From Sediminibacillus dalangtanensis (lineage in GTDB: Bacteria; Bacillota; Bacilli; Bacillales; Amphibacillaceae): a DNA stretch of 64,000 nt. The translations under genes and the position numbers were made by a program. The first letter of the stretch is position 1. Every line of letters begins with the position of its first letter. Positions 37,749-45,968 of the stretch are shown here, piece after piece. The notes below the pieces were generated by a model that worked only from the letters and a program-made list of their open reading frames with translations, did not search any database and had not been told where the DNA came from. The stretch spans positions 1,984,001 through 2,048,000 of the forward strand of contig NZ_CP046956.1 of NCBI RefSeq assembly GCF_017792025.1, given 5' to 3'.

Positions 37749-37856
37749 ATCTTCCTTTTATCGAAAAAGACTCCGCAATTTCACCTAGACAAACCCGATA
37801 GGAAAACGACTCCTTTTCCACATGTCTAAAAAAAACAGTTCAGATAAAGACTTTCT

Positions 37857-39356
37857 TCAAAATTGATAAATCCTTGCATACTTGCTTTGCAAGTGTTCCA
37901 CTAGATATTCCGGATTCAATCCTTCCTCCGTAACATCTCGCAAAATCTCTAACGGTTTTTTCAACTTACCGTATTGATGGATGTTCTCTCCCAGCCAGTT
38001 TTTAATGGCTGCAAAGTCACCCGACCTGATAGCAGATTCTACATCCATCGCATCTTTCAGCTTTTGATGGAATTGAGCCGCATACATATATCCAAGGGCA
38101 TACGAAGGAAAATAACCGAAATCCCCTGCTGCCCAGTGGATATCTTGAAGCACTCCTTCCCTATCAGAACTTGGCCTGATTCCCAAGTAATCCTCCATTT
38201 TTTGATTCCAAAGCGCCGGAAGATCTTTTACTTCTATTTCGTCATTGATTAAAGCTTTTTCTAGCTCATAGCGGATCATAATGTGAAGGCAATAAGTCAG
38301 TTCATCTGCTTCAATCCGGATCAAGGAAGGCTTCACCTCATTGACCGCCCGGTAAAAGTCGGAGAAAGAAATATTGCCAAAGTCGTCAGGCGCTATGTCC
38401 TGGAATAAAGAAAAATGGTTTTCCCAGAACGCTTCACTCCTAGCCACCAAATTTTCCCAGAATAGCGACTGAGATTCATGGATCCCCATTGAAGTGCCAT
38501 CAGCGAGGGGTGTTTGAGCCAACGCTTGATCAATATTCTGCTCGTACAGGGCATGGCCGCCTTCATGGATGGTACCAAAGACCGCCATCCTAAAATCATT
38601 TTCATCATATCTTGTCGTAACGCGCACGTCCTTCGGATTGATTGCAATCGCGAACGGGTGAACCGTTTCGTCCAGACGCCCTGCCGAAAAGTCATATCCC
38701 ATCCGGTTCAGAATTTCCAGAGTGAATTTTTCTTGGTCTTGTTTTGGAAAATGTTTCTGAAGGATGGACGGATCCGGCTTTCGGTCGGATGCCGTTATTT
38801 TTTTTAACAATCCGGTCAAGGACCTTCTCAACTCAGGAAAAACCTCGTCAAGCAGCTCGGTTGTCACACCTGGTTCAAAAACATGCAGCAGGGCATCATA
38901 GCGATTTTTTTCATAACCCCAGTATTCTGCGAACTTCTTATTATACTCGACAAGCTTCTCTAAGTATGGCTGCAACAGGTTGAAATCCCCTTTTTCCCGG
39001 GCCTCCTGCCATAGTGATTCCGATTTGGATTGCAGCATCGTGAATTCCTTGAATTCAACTTCTGGAATCTTTCGGTTGCGGTCGTACGCTTCTTCGCATT
39101 CTTCCAGAGATCGTTGGATAATTTGACTGGACGCCTTCCCTTTTAATGAATCAATGAAATGCTTCATTTTCTCAGAGGTAGCAATCTGGTACACTTTCTG
39201 TGAAAGAAAACCGATGACTTCCGAACGCTGATCGACCCCTTTAGGAGGAATCTTTGTGCGTAAATCCCATTGGATAAGCGCCAAAGCTTCTTGATAGGCT
39301 TTTTGTTCTTTCAATAATTCTAAAAAATCCGCTTCTAACTGTTTGTTATCTGTCAA
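37857..39356 (-). CDS. ypwA: Metallocarboxypeptidase of family M32 (YpwA)
   Basis: This 499-residue helical zinc enzyme removes C-terminal residues from peptides. The zinc motif is HEGGH in GTIHEGGHALYEQN, followed by the family segments GTSMGIHESQSLFWEN and HIMIRYELEKALI. TTG start with GGGGGAG. Mainly helical, cytosolic. The ypsC gene starts 12 bp upstream, so both share a message. Confidence 0.93.
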   Translation of the reverse strand: MTDNKQLEADFLELLKEQKAYQEALALIQWDLRTKIPPKGVDQRSEVIGFLSQKVYQIATSEKMKHFIDSLKGKASSQIIQRSLEECEEAYDRNRKIPEVEFKEFTMLQSKSESLWQEAREKGDFNLLQPYLEKLVEYNKKFAEYWGYEKNRYDALLHVFEPGVTTELLDEVFPELRRSLTGLLKKITASDRKPDPSILQKHFPKQDQEKFTLEILNRMGYDFSAGRLDETVHPFAIAINPKDVRVTTRYDENDFRMAVFGTIHEGGHALYEQNIDQALAQTPLADGTSMGIHESQSLFWENLVARSEAFWENHFSLFQDIAPDDFGNISFSDFYRAVNEVKPSLIRIEADELTYCLHIMIRYELEKALINDEIEVKDLPALWNQKMEDYLGIRPSSDREGVLQDIHWAAGDFGYFPSYALGYMYAAQFHQKLKDAMDVESAIRSGDFAAIKNWLGENIHQYGKLKKPLEILRDVTEEGLNPEYLVEHLQSKYARIYQF

Positions 39357-39368
39357 ACCGATCTCCCC

Positions 39369-40499
39369 CTATTTACCTCCAAAATATTGGTAATAGTCTG
39401 TTTTGATATAACCATTGAACAATTTTCTTTTCTTTGTTGCCTTTTTTCCATATAACGTTTCAAAACGTTCGTTGGAAGTAAGAATATAAACACTCCATCC
39501 GGGAAGTTGCTGCATCACTTTGCCAAACTCCCGATACATTTTTTCTACCTCCGCTTTGTCACCGATTCGTTCTCCGTATGGAGGATTTCCCACAAGATAA
39601 CCCGTTGCCTGCCGTGGATGAAAATCTTTCGCCTGCATCTGTTTCCATGCAATGAGTTCGCCGAGTCCCGCTTCCATGGCATTGTCCTTCGCCACTTCGA
39701 TCATCCGGTGATCGATGTCAGATCCGGTAATATCCAGCGGTTGGTCGTAGTCAGCCAAATCTTCCGCCTCCTCATGTGCTCTCTCCCACAGCTCACTGCC
39801 GACAAGCTCCCAGGATTCTGAAGCAAATTCGCGATTAAAGCCTGGAGCGATGTTCTGTCCAATAAGGGCTGCCTCAATCGGTATGGTACCAGAACCACAA
39901 AACGGATCGACGAATGGTTGATCTGCTCTCCAGTTAGTAAGCTTCACTAAAGCAGCTGCCAAGGTTTCTTTTAACGGTGCTTCACCTTGACCAATCCGAT
40001 AACCGCGTTTATGCAATCCGGTTCCCGAGGCATCGATAGACAATGTGACCTGATCTTTATGTAAGGCGACTTCAATTCGGTAAAATCCTCCTGACTCTTC
40101 CAGCCAGGAAGCAACTCCATACTTCTGTTTCAAACGTTCTGCAACTGACTTTTTCACGATAGCCTGACAATCGGAAACACTATAGAGCGTGGATTTCACC
40201 GATTTTCCGATGACCGGGAATTCCCCATCCTCGGGTATGTATTGTTCCCAAGGAAGAGCCTTGGTCTGTTCGAATAAGGTATCAAACGTTTTAGCCTCAA
40301 ACTGGCCTACCAGCACCTTGATACGGTCAGCCGTCCGCAGCCAAAGGTTGCACCTCGGGATAGCAGCTGCATCCGCCGTAAAAAGTACTCTCCCATTTTC
40401 AACGGTTGTATCCTGATACCCTAACGCACGTACTTCCTGGGCGACTATTGCCTCTAATCCCATGGCTGCTGTAGCGATCAATGTAACTTGCTGCTTCAT
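39369..40499 (-). CDS. ypsC: THUMP-domain rRNA (guanine-N2-)methyltransferase YpsC (RlmL-like)
   Basis: This 376-residue enzyme has an N-terminal THUMP RNA-binding domain (about 45-155) and a C-terminal methyltransferase domain with VDPFCGSGTIPIEAALIG (SAM motif), ITGSDID, and catalytic NPPYGER. It matches the N-half of E. coli RlmL, which methylates G2445 of 23S rRNA. It sits next to rnpB as in B. subtilis. ATG with AGGAA upstream. Confidence 0.93.
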   Translation of the reverse strand: MKQQVTLIATAAMGLEAIVAQEVRALGYQDTTVENGRVLFTADAAAIPRCNLWLRTADRIKVLVGQFEAKTFDTLFEQTKALPWEQYIPEDGEFPVIGKSVKSTLYSVSDCQAIVKKSVAERLKQKYGVASWLEESGGFYRIEVALHKDQVTLSIDASGTGLHKRGYRIGQGEAPLKETLAAALVKLTNWRADQPFVDPFCGSGTIPIEAALIGQNIAPGFNREFASESWELVGSELWERAHEEAEDLADYDQPLDITGSDIDHRMIEVAKDNAMEAGLGELIAWKQMQAKDFHPRQATGYLVGNPPYGERIGDKAEVEKMYREFGKVMQQLPGWSVYILTSNERFETLYGKKATKKRKLFNGYIKTDYYQYFGGK

Positions 40500-40540
40500 A
40501 AATGAATTCCTTTCCTGTATCTATTTTGAAAATTATGTAA

Positions 40541-40584
40541 AACAAAAAGCCCTCTCTAACGCTGGACTGCTGTTAGAAAGGGCT
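40541..40584 (-). terminator. Terminator of rnpB
   Basis: On the minus strand AGCCCTTTCTAAC pairs with GTTAGAGAGGGCT and ends TTTTTGTTTT. It lies just downstream of the RNase P RNA. Confidence 0.9.
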
Positions 40585-40606
40585 GCATATTTCCTGATCA
40601 TAGCAA

Positions 40607-41013
40607 CGACCAATGAATGTTTTATAAGCCATGTTCTGTACTATTGTACTGCAAACGGCGGTCAACCTCGTACGCAAGTAGTAATCATCTATCTCCAGGC
40701 GAATGCCTGGCTCTCGTTCGGTTCGTTTCCCTACTAGAGAATGCCCCTACCAATATTTGGGTTGCTCACTCGTGGGGTTTACCTCGTTCCACTCAAGCAG
40801 TTTCCCGCCTGACTACGTCACTGTGGCACTTTCAAGGTTGCAATACCATATCCAAATGACTTAGGTATCTTCCCTGCCGTTAATCCAAAAAGGATTACCT
40901 TGACTTATGAATTCGTCAAGCACGAACACTACAAGCATCTCAGCTTGTGTGAGCATGGACTTTCCTCTACACATATTTGATGTGCAGCGATTACTCAAAC
41001 ATCCATTCATTGC
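40607..41013 (-). ncRNA. rnpB: RNase P RNA, type B
   Basis: About 407 nt. On the minus strand the conserved GTAGAGGAAAGTCCATGCTC, ACGGCAGGGAAGATACC, AGTGCCACAGTGACG, GGTAAACCCC and the 3' part GCAGTACAATAGTACAGAACATGGC match Bacillus RNase P RNA. The end helix pairs AATGGATGTT (5') with AACATTCATT (3'). It is the catalytic RNA that trims tRNA leaders with RnpA. The exact 5' and 3' ends are estimated to a few bases. Confidence 0.96.
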
Positions 41014-41019
41014 TTATCT

Positions 41020-41048
41020 ATTGTAATATCATCTTCGTTTCACGTCAA
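41020..41048 (-). promoter_or_regulatory. Sigma-A promoter of rnpB
   Basis: TTGACG (41048-41043) and TACAAT (41025-41020) with a 17-bp spacer on the minus strand. The predicted start is about 7 nt on, at the 5' end of the RNase P RNA. Confidence 0.75.
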
Positions 41049-41110
41049 TGCGACAATACTTAGTATAACACATTCTCTAGCGTATCGCATTGGTAATGAT
41101 AGCCAAAAGA

Positions 41111-41422
41111 TCAGGAATCAGCATCTGCAAATTTCTTTCCGAAAACAGCTTTTTCTAAATTGGAGACCCTTTTTAAAATGTCATAATTAACCTGGTGGTT
41201 ACTTGCTGCAGTTGCTGTGCGGGTTCTTGTTTGATCGGACTGTCTTTTCAACCGGTCGTTTTCCTGGCGAAGCCGCTCTATTTCCTGTTGAAAAGCTTCA
41301 TAATCCTGAATGATAACATCGAGGAATTCATCTACTTCTTCCTGATTATACCCGCGCATTGCAGTCTTAAAGTTCTTTTCCAATATATCTTTCCCTGTCA
41401 ATTGAATACGATCTAAGCTCAT
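41111..41422 (-). CDS. gpsB: GpsB, cell division/wall synthesis coordinator
   Basis: ATG 41422 follows GAGGTGATATGG, giving 103 residues. The N-terminal DivIVA-like domain with [15 protein letters not shown] and [15 protein letters not shown] is followed by a coiled coil and a C-terminal trimerising helix ending [10 protein letters not shown]. GpsB moves PBP1 (ponA product) between side wall and septum; ponA is in this window. Located next to rnpB and ypsA as in B. subtilis. Confidence 0.95.
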   Translation of the reverse strand: MSLDRIQLTGKDILEKNFKTAMRGYNQEEVDEFLDVIIQDYEAFQQEIERLRQENDRLKRQSDQTRTRTATAASNHQVNYDILKRVSNLEKAVFGKKFADADS

Positions 41423-41537
41423 CCATATCACCTCATATCTCGTACAACTTATCTCTTATTTTTTCAAAACATTGACCGAATGTCAATTTTTACTGTCAGA
41501 AGTATAACAAAAAAAGAATCTTGCAGATGGTGCGGGA

Positions 41538-42098
41538 TCAGGACCAGTAGTCAGGGTCCTCCATTTGTATCTCCTGGACGATGTCATCTAAGTCCAGCGG
41601 TGTGATCGTGTAAATCGGGTAATCCTTCTGTTCACTTGCTTTCTTGGCCTCCTCGTGGAAAAAACGACTGCTACCGGGGTATTCTTCATCAAGCAAAATC
41701 AGACAGCCATCACTCTTATCGACCATCCACTTGTTTTTCGCTTTGAATTGATAAGGACCTTTATAATCACTTTGATAAATCGGCTGCTGAAAATCGGCCA
41801 GCATAAGGAGCTCTTGATAAGTTTGCTGCATCTGCTCCGGCCAGCGACTCTCCTGATTGGTAAATGGCGGGAAAATACCAAGCTTTACATCATATGTTTC
41901 TTTTAAATCGATAATGACTTCCCCTGTCCATAATTCAACACCCATTTGTCCTGATATAAGCACCCATTCCAACCCTTCTTCGATAAATCCGATAATCTTT
42001 TTTTGAATTGCCGCTTTAACAAAGCTGATCTTGGGATCATCCTGCTTGAAAATATTCATTTCCATCGGTTTATACCCGGTGACGGCTAGTACATCCAT
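41538..42098 (-). CDS. ypsA: YpsA, SLOG-fold protein
   Basis: This 186-residue Rossmann-like (SLOG) protein of UPF0398/DUF1273 has VTGYKPMEMNIF, ISGQMGVELWTGEV and IYTITPLDLDDIV. In B. subtilis YpsA influences division and stress behaviour and probably binds a nucleotide. It lies 115 bp upstream of gpsB and is separated from it. ATG with AGGAGGAC. Confidence 0.92.
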   Translation of the reverse strand: MDVLAVTGYKPMEMNIFKQDDPKISFVKAAIQKKIIGFIEEGLEWVLISGQMGVELWTGEVIIDLKETYDVKLGIFPPFTNQESRWPEQMQQTYQELLMLADFQQPIYQSDYKGPYQFKAKNKWMVDKSDGCLILLDEEYPGSSRFFHEEAKKASEQKDYPIYTITPLDLDDIVQEIQMEDPDYWS

Positions 42099-42190
42099 AT
42101 GTAGTCCTCCTTTTGATTATGTGTAAAGAGGGATCGGGTGTAAAACAAAGAGCCGGCTGAAATTTAGCAACCAGCTCTTCCGTAATTATA

Positions 42191-42571
42191 TTAGCACCAC
42201 TTTTTCGGTTTCTTCCAACCCTTCATGCCAAACGGTTGCTGATATCCCGGTCCCATGTTTGGTCCTCCTGGACTCATGGTACCTGCTACCTGATTGCCCG
42301 GCCCCCCGGGAGGTGTTGCAGCACCTGCTACCTGGTTAGGTGGCACGTTAAAAGAACCGCCGTATTGATCCACACTATCTACGGTATTGCCTACAGAAGT
42401 GGAATGAGGATAAACATGCTGATTTTTAACCAAGTGGTGATTCATGATGGTAGTATGGGATGGGTGAATATGCTCGACCGTTTCCTCTGTACAATGGTGT
42501 ACGACATTTTCCTGGGTCGGATATACAATCTGTTTTGGACAGCCGCAATGCGGGCCGTGGTGATGTCTCAT
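42191..42571 (-). CDS. cotD: Inner spore coat protein CotD
   Basis: This 126-residue coat protein is rich in His, Cys and Pro near the start (MRHHHGPHCGCPKQIVYP), contains the family motif EETVEHIHPSHTT with NHHLVKNQHVYPHSTS, and ends in a Gly/Pro-rich, basic tail (KGWKKPKKWC). These features match CotD. Cysteines at both ends may crosslink in the coat. A mother-cell sigma-K promoter is visible just upstream. ATG with AAAGGAGA. Confidence 0.88.
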   Translation of the reverse strand: MRHHHGPHCGCPKQIVYPTQENVVHHCTEETVEHIHPSHTTIMNHHLVKNQHVYPHSTSVGNTVDSVDQYGGSFNVPPNQVAGAATPPGGPGNQVAGTMSPGGPNMGPGYQQPFGMKGWKKPKKWC

Positions 42572-42605
42572 TTTCAGTCTCCTTTCTTTATGTTAGGTTC
42601 ACTAA

Positions 42606-42637
42606 TAATCTATGATAGGAGGCTAAGACATGTCTGA
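42606..42637 (-). promoter_or_regulatory. Sigma-K promoter of cotD
   Basis: On the minus strand a -10 CATAGATTA (42614-42606) fits CATA-N3-TA exactly. An ACA -35 element lies 16 bp before it (about 42630-42635). It is 35-40 bp upstream of the cotD ATG, consistent with late sporulation expression. Confidence 0.65.
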
Positions 42638-42734
42638 GACAGAAACCTAAATATTGATATAAATGTCATTCCGGCAAACGAGCGAATTGTTTTCACCTTA
42701 GCCTTTTTATAGTAGTGGTGTAGTCCAGCGCTGC

Positions 42735-42840
42735 GGAAATACCCTGCGCTTTCCGCGGGCGGCTGGTGAGCTTCCTCGAGCTAACGCTCTGCGGGATCTC
42801 ACCGAGGCCTTTTCTCCCGCAGGAGTCTTCGGGTATTTCC
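42735..42840. repeat. Palindromic intergenic element, copy A
   Basis: The ends GGAAATACCC (42735-42744) and GGGTATTTCC (42831-42840) are perfect inverted repeats. Inside are GCGCTTTCCGCGGGC on one side, CCCGCAGGAGTCT on the other, and a GGTGAG/CTCACC stem. It shares the inner blocks with copy B but not the terminal sequence. Confidence 0.8.
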
Positions 42841-42955
42841 TTCGCTTGGAACAGATTCCTGTTTATAAACTGTACTAGACATTTTTCTCTTGAATCACTT
42901 CATATTGCATGCAGCTAGAAAAACAAGCAAAAAGTCCAAGAGAAGGAGAAAAGAC

Positions 42956-43032
42956 GGAACCCCAACTGTTTTCTAGGAAGAAAAGCACGCGTTTCCTGAC
43001 AACTGTTTTTTAAGAAGTCTTGTTGGGTTTCC
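42956..43032. repeat. Direct repeats inside an inverted repeat
   Basis: CAACTGTTTTCTAGGAAG (42963-42980) and CAACTGTTTTTTAAGAAG (43000-43017) are direct repeats with two differences. They lie inside an 11-bp inverted repeat (GGAACCCCAAC and GTTGGGTTTCC). No coding potential. Confidence 0.6.
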
Positions 43033-43062
43033 AGGAAAAAAGTTTCTACGCTAGCACTAGTC

Positions 43063-43191
43063 AGCATGCTTCTTAGCGCAGGGAGCAAACACAGACTCCT
43101 GCGGGAAAAGCTCGAGCTGAAGATCCACTTGGTAAAGCGGTTTTCTTTACCAAGTTAGCTGAAGCCGTGCCCGCGGAAAGCGAAGTATGCT
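43063..43191. repeat. Palindromic intergenic element, copy B, opposite orientation
   Basis: The ends AGCATGCTTC (43063-43072) and GAAGTATGCT (43182-43191) pair with one G-U. The inner blocks are the complement of those in copy A. The loop forms its own 11-bp hairpin ACTTGGTAAAG/CTTTACCAAGT. Together with copy A it explains most of the gene-free stretch 42640-43300. Confidence 0.8.
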
Positions 43192-43305
43192 ACCGAAGTG
43201 GTGGTTACCACTCAATTTGAAGAGGCAATGAAATGAAACTTCCAATCAAAGTTACTGCGCAGTTTATACTCTTTTCGCAATAACAATTTAGAAAACAGCT
43301 TTCTA

Positions 43306-43336
43306 TAAAAAACGAAACCCTGTTCAGCAACAGGGT
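43306..43336 (-). terminator. Terminator after cdd
   Basis: On the minus strand ACCCTGTT pairs with AACAGGGT (loop GCTG), then TTCG and six T. Confidence 0.85.
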
Positions 43337-43347
43337 CGTTCCCACAC

Positions 43348-43755
43348 TTATTCATCTTCAACAGGAAGATCAGCAGATTCAAATGAAAACGGCAGTAACT
43401 CTTCCATTGACATCGTTTTACGATCATTTTCCAGGTTTCCAATATGTATCGGCATCTTCTTGTCAAAAAACTCACTCATCACCTGACGACAAGAGCCACA
43501 CGGTGACACGGGACGGCCAGTATCAGCTACAACAGCCATTTCGGCAAAATCAGTAACACCGTCCGAAATGGCTTTGAAAATGGCCACCCTTTCAGCACAA
43601 AGGCTTACCGGATAGGCGGCATTTTCAATATTACAGCCTTGATATACCTTCCCGGACTTCGTCAATAAAGCAGCCCCTACAGGGAACTTGGAATATGGCG
43701 TATAAGCCCTCTCTCTAATTTCTTTCGCCTTCTCGAATAGTTGGTTTTGGTCCAT
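43348..43755 (-). CDS. cdd: Cytidine deaminase
   Basis: This 135-residue enzyme converts cytidine and deoxycytidine to uridine forms. The zinc ligands are in GCNIENAAYPVSLCAERVA (Cys with catalytic Glu) and PCGSCRQV (two Cys). Tetrameric small type. It stands alone here, away from the era-cdd cluster of B. subtilis, and carries its own terminator. Confidence 0.96.
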   Translation of the reverse strand: MDQNQLFEKAKEIRERAYTPYSKFPVGAALLTKSGKVYQGCNIENAAYPVSLCAERVAIFKAISDGVTDFAEMAVVADTGRPVSPCGSCRQVMSEFFDKKMPIHIGNLENDRKTMSMEELLPFSFESADLPVEDE

Positions 43756-43841
43756 TCATCTTTGCACCCTTTCTTCTAGCGGGAAAATAATTATAAAAGA
43801 AAAAATTTATTCTGTAAAGGTTTGCATGTTGTCACTTTCCG

Positions 43842-44213
43842 CTATTCGGGGCTGGTTTCAATTCTGTTTATATCGGCCAGGAGCTGATCCAAAACATAAT
43901 GAATCGATTGGTGCATTTCCATATAACGTGTTTTCGGTGTATCTATATAATAACTATTCAATAAGATAATTTGCAGGTTATCGCTTGTAGACGCGATTTG
44001 TTGTGGGTGTACTGTCACTTCTTTATTTTTCACGAATTGGAGAGCCTTTTCTTCCCATTCCTTTACCATCTCGAAAAATGGAGTTGTTTCTTCTTTTACG
44101 AACAGAAAAAATTGCTTATCTCTTCTATTCTCTGGTTTTTCGCTCTCTTCAAACCGCTGCTTCAAAGAATTGAGTTCCTGTTTGAGTTGATTGGTCAATG
44201 CTGTTAACTCCAT
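43842..44213 (-). CDS. yppE: YppE-like protein (DUF1798)
   Basis: This 123-residue four-helix bundle protein has MELTALTNQLKQELNSL, WEEKALQFVKN and HPQQIASTSDNLQIILLNSYYID. It matches B. subtilis YppE (DUF1798) in size, pattern and position near recU-yppC. Function unknown. ATG with a weak AGGTAA site. Confidence 0.85.
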   Translation of the reverse strand: MELTALTNQLKQELNSLKQRFEESEKPENRRDKQFFLFVKEETTPFFEMVKEWEEKALQFVKNKEVTVHPQQIASTSDNLQIILLNSYYIDTPKTRYMEMHQSIHYVLDQLLADINRIETSPE

Positions 44214-44248
44214 TACCTATCGCCCGCCTTTCTTTCCTTACTGTATCA

Positions 44249-44566
44249 TTATTTACGGGCAAATTGCATTTTTTTAAACATATATCGCCAAAACGATGTT
44301 TTTTTGCCAACATACCGATTCAGCTTCTGTTCTTCCTTTTTGCTTTTCAGCTGCTTTATTTCCTTTCTCAGTTTTACTATCTCTTCTTGCAGTTCTTCAA
44401 TTTCCTGACGATGGGAAAGCGCCAGGGTAAGCACTACTTCATCAGCCTTTGTAGCAAGTTTTTGGTCGATCAGTCGTACTCTGTCAGATAGTTCTACATA
44501 TGCTTTTTCAAATACCTGTTTTGACACTCCGTTTTTTGAGGCAACAGTCTTCCCGGCAAAATCCAT
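44249..44566 (-). CDS. Coiled-coil protein of unknown family
   Basis: The 105-residue protein has an N-terminal segment VSKQVFEKAYVELSDRVRLIDQKLAT, a strongly charged coiled coil (about 52-85, EEIVKLRKEIKQLKSKKEE) and a basic end. Its place beside yppE suggests it fills a yppD/yppF-like slot, but I cannot match it to a family. ATG with AGGAGAGA 6 bp upstream, so it is very likely translated. Confidence 0.65.
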   Translation of the reverse strand: MDFAGKTVASKNGVSKQVFEKAYVELSDRVRLIDQKLATKADEVVLTLALSHRQEIEELQEEIVKLRKEIKQLKSKKEEQKLNRYVGKKTSFWRYMFKKMQFARK

Positions 44567-44727
44567 TGGTCATCTCTCCTCTTTTTAGCTTGTTTTCACA
44601 TTGATTCTGCAAGGAACCTACAGTCCCCTGCCGTGCCGACAAAACTAGAAGCAAGCAGACAAATTAACCGGGAAACCTGTATGTTTTGCGTCTGGTTGAC
44701 AACAATAGAAATAAGGAGGGTTTTGTT

Positions 44728-44838
44728 ATGACCGATAAGTCTAAAGACCAGTTGAAAAAAGATCGTAAAAATGAAAAAAAGCAGCAAACTGAGTACAAAA
44801 ACAAAAAGCTGGATGGTCCCGACCGGCCATCTGTATAA
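44728..44838 (+). CDS. Tiny basic protein of 36 residues
   Basis: ATG 44728 lies 6 bp after AAGGAGGG, a near-perfect ribosome site. The product MTDKSKDQLKKDRKNEKKQQ...GPDRPSV is one-third Lys and Arg, with no hydrophobic core. It would bind nucleic acid or be disordered. A hairpin follows. It resembles small spore or stress peptides of Bacillaceae in style only. Convergent with yppC. I do not know its family. Confidence 0.65.
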   Translation: MTDKSKDQLKKDRKNEKKQQTEYKNKKLDGPDRPSV

Positions 44839-44845
44839 CACCATG

Positions 44846-44880
44846 ACAAATCCGGGCCAACTATATCGGTCCGGATTTGT
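44846..44880 (+). terminator. Hairpin at the convergence of the tiny gene and yppC
   Basis: A 10-bp perfect stem ACAAATCCGG with CCGGATTTGT, but only a short T tract follows. It can serve both strands. Confidence 0.6.
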
Positions 44881-45836
44881 TATGTCCATATTGATTGCTT
44901 GACCTGCCAAATGAGGGCAAGCATTCTTCTCTTTCGATAAAAATGCTCGAAAGTTCTATCGTTCTCTGTCACTTCAGGTGGAAGCAGCCACTCTGGCTTT
45001 ATACCCCCATTTACACTCCAGTCCTCACGAATATTATCCTGATGCTCGATTGGCTTGATAATCGCTCGCAAATCGGGCGCCCGGAATGAAGGATGCTTGA
45101 TCTCTAGGAAGTCTTCATATTCGCTTCTCGAACCGGTAGGCTCAACGGTATTGGCGAACTCAAGGATATTGGAGAAATTGCTGGGGTCGAAAAGTTTTGC
45201 GGCCAATGTTTTTCCCAGCAGGATCCGCTTGTTTAAATTAGAAAAATCATACACATAGGAGCCGATAACAGAGCCTTTATGCTGTGGAAATAAAACCGCG
45301 CTCAGCAGAAAAAAATCTTCAACTAAGTATGGAAGTCGCATAAAAACTTTTTTTCGGAAATAAGGATGTTCGATAACAGGGCGCTGGATAATATTTTGTT
45401 CATTGATGATTTGGGCTTGCATCAATCGATCACCGTTTTTGTTCTCCCAAAAATGTTTCCATTCACGGCGCATATATAACGAAACATTAAACTGCTGTAA
45501 AAGATGGAATAACGGACCGCCTTGTTCTTTAGAGAATTGGTAAATAAGCAACTGTGGATAGGCATCCGAAAAAATCAGCCAATTAGCCCGTTCATAAGTG
45601 GAAAACAACCTTTTTCTTGTTCTTTTGGGTAGCAAACCGGCCATTACAGGTGTATATAAATCGGTAATATTCCAGCCTGCGTTCCGTGACACCATGCTCG
45701 CCAGGAACGACCAGGTTATTTCAGGGTGCCGATTGTAATAAGCGAGGTAAGCCTTCGTTCTAGCTACATTGTCCACGTTGGCGCGCTGGGTCGCCGAATC
45801 AATATAACGAACGAGTTCCTGTTGTTCCTTCCACAT
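44880..45836 (-). CDS. yppC: YppC protein (DUF2515)
   Basis: ATG 45836 follows GGAGGCGGTG by 3-4 bp; an ATG 10 codons upstream lacks a site. The 318-residue soluble protein has the DUF2515 pattern RTKAYLAYYNRHPEITWSFLASMVSRNAGWN (in part) and repeated FxxYERANWLIFSDAYPQLL. Function unknown. In B. subtilis it is also next to recU. Divergent from recU with 130 bp between. Confidence 0.88.
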   Translation of the reverse strand: MWKEQQELVRYIDSATQRANVDNVARTKAYLAYYNRHPEITWSFLASMVSRNAGWNITDLYTPVMAGLLPKRTRKRLFSTYERANWLIFSDAYPQLLIYQFSKEQGGPLFHLLQQFNVSLYMRREWKHFWENKNGDRLMQAQIINEQNIIQRPVIEHPYFRKKVFMRLPYLVEDFFLLSAVLFPQHKGSVIGSYVYDFSNLNKRILLGKTLAAKLFDPSNFSNILEFANTVEPTGSRSEYEDFLEIKHPSFRAPDLRAIIKPIEHQDNIREDWSVNGGIKPEWLLPPEVTENDRTFEHFYRKRRMLALIWQVKQSIWT

Positions 45837-45968
45837 TTTCACCGCCTCCTGGTATAGCTTGTGCAAATACTGGAAAAATACCGGGTTTTGTCACTGTTTT
45901 TTTTGATTTTTAGTTCTCATAAGCCATGTATTTCTGGTATGATACTCTCATGTATGGGAGGAATAAAC

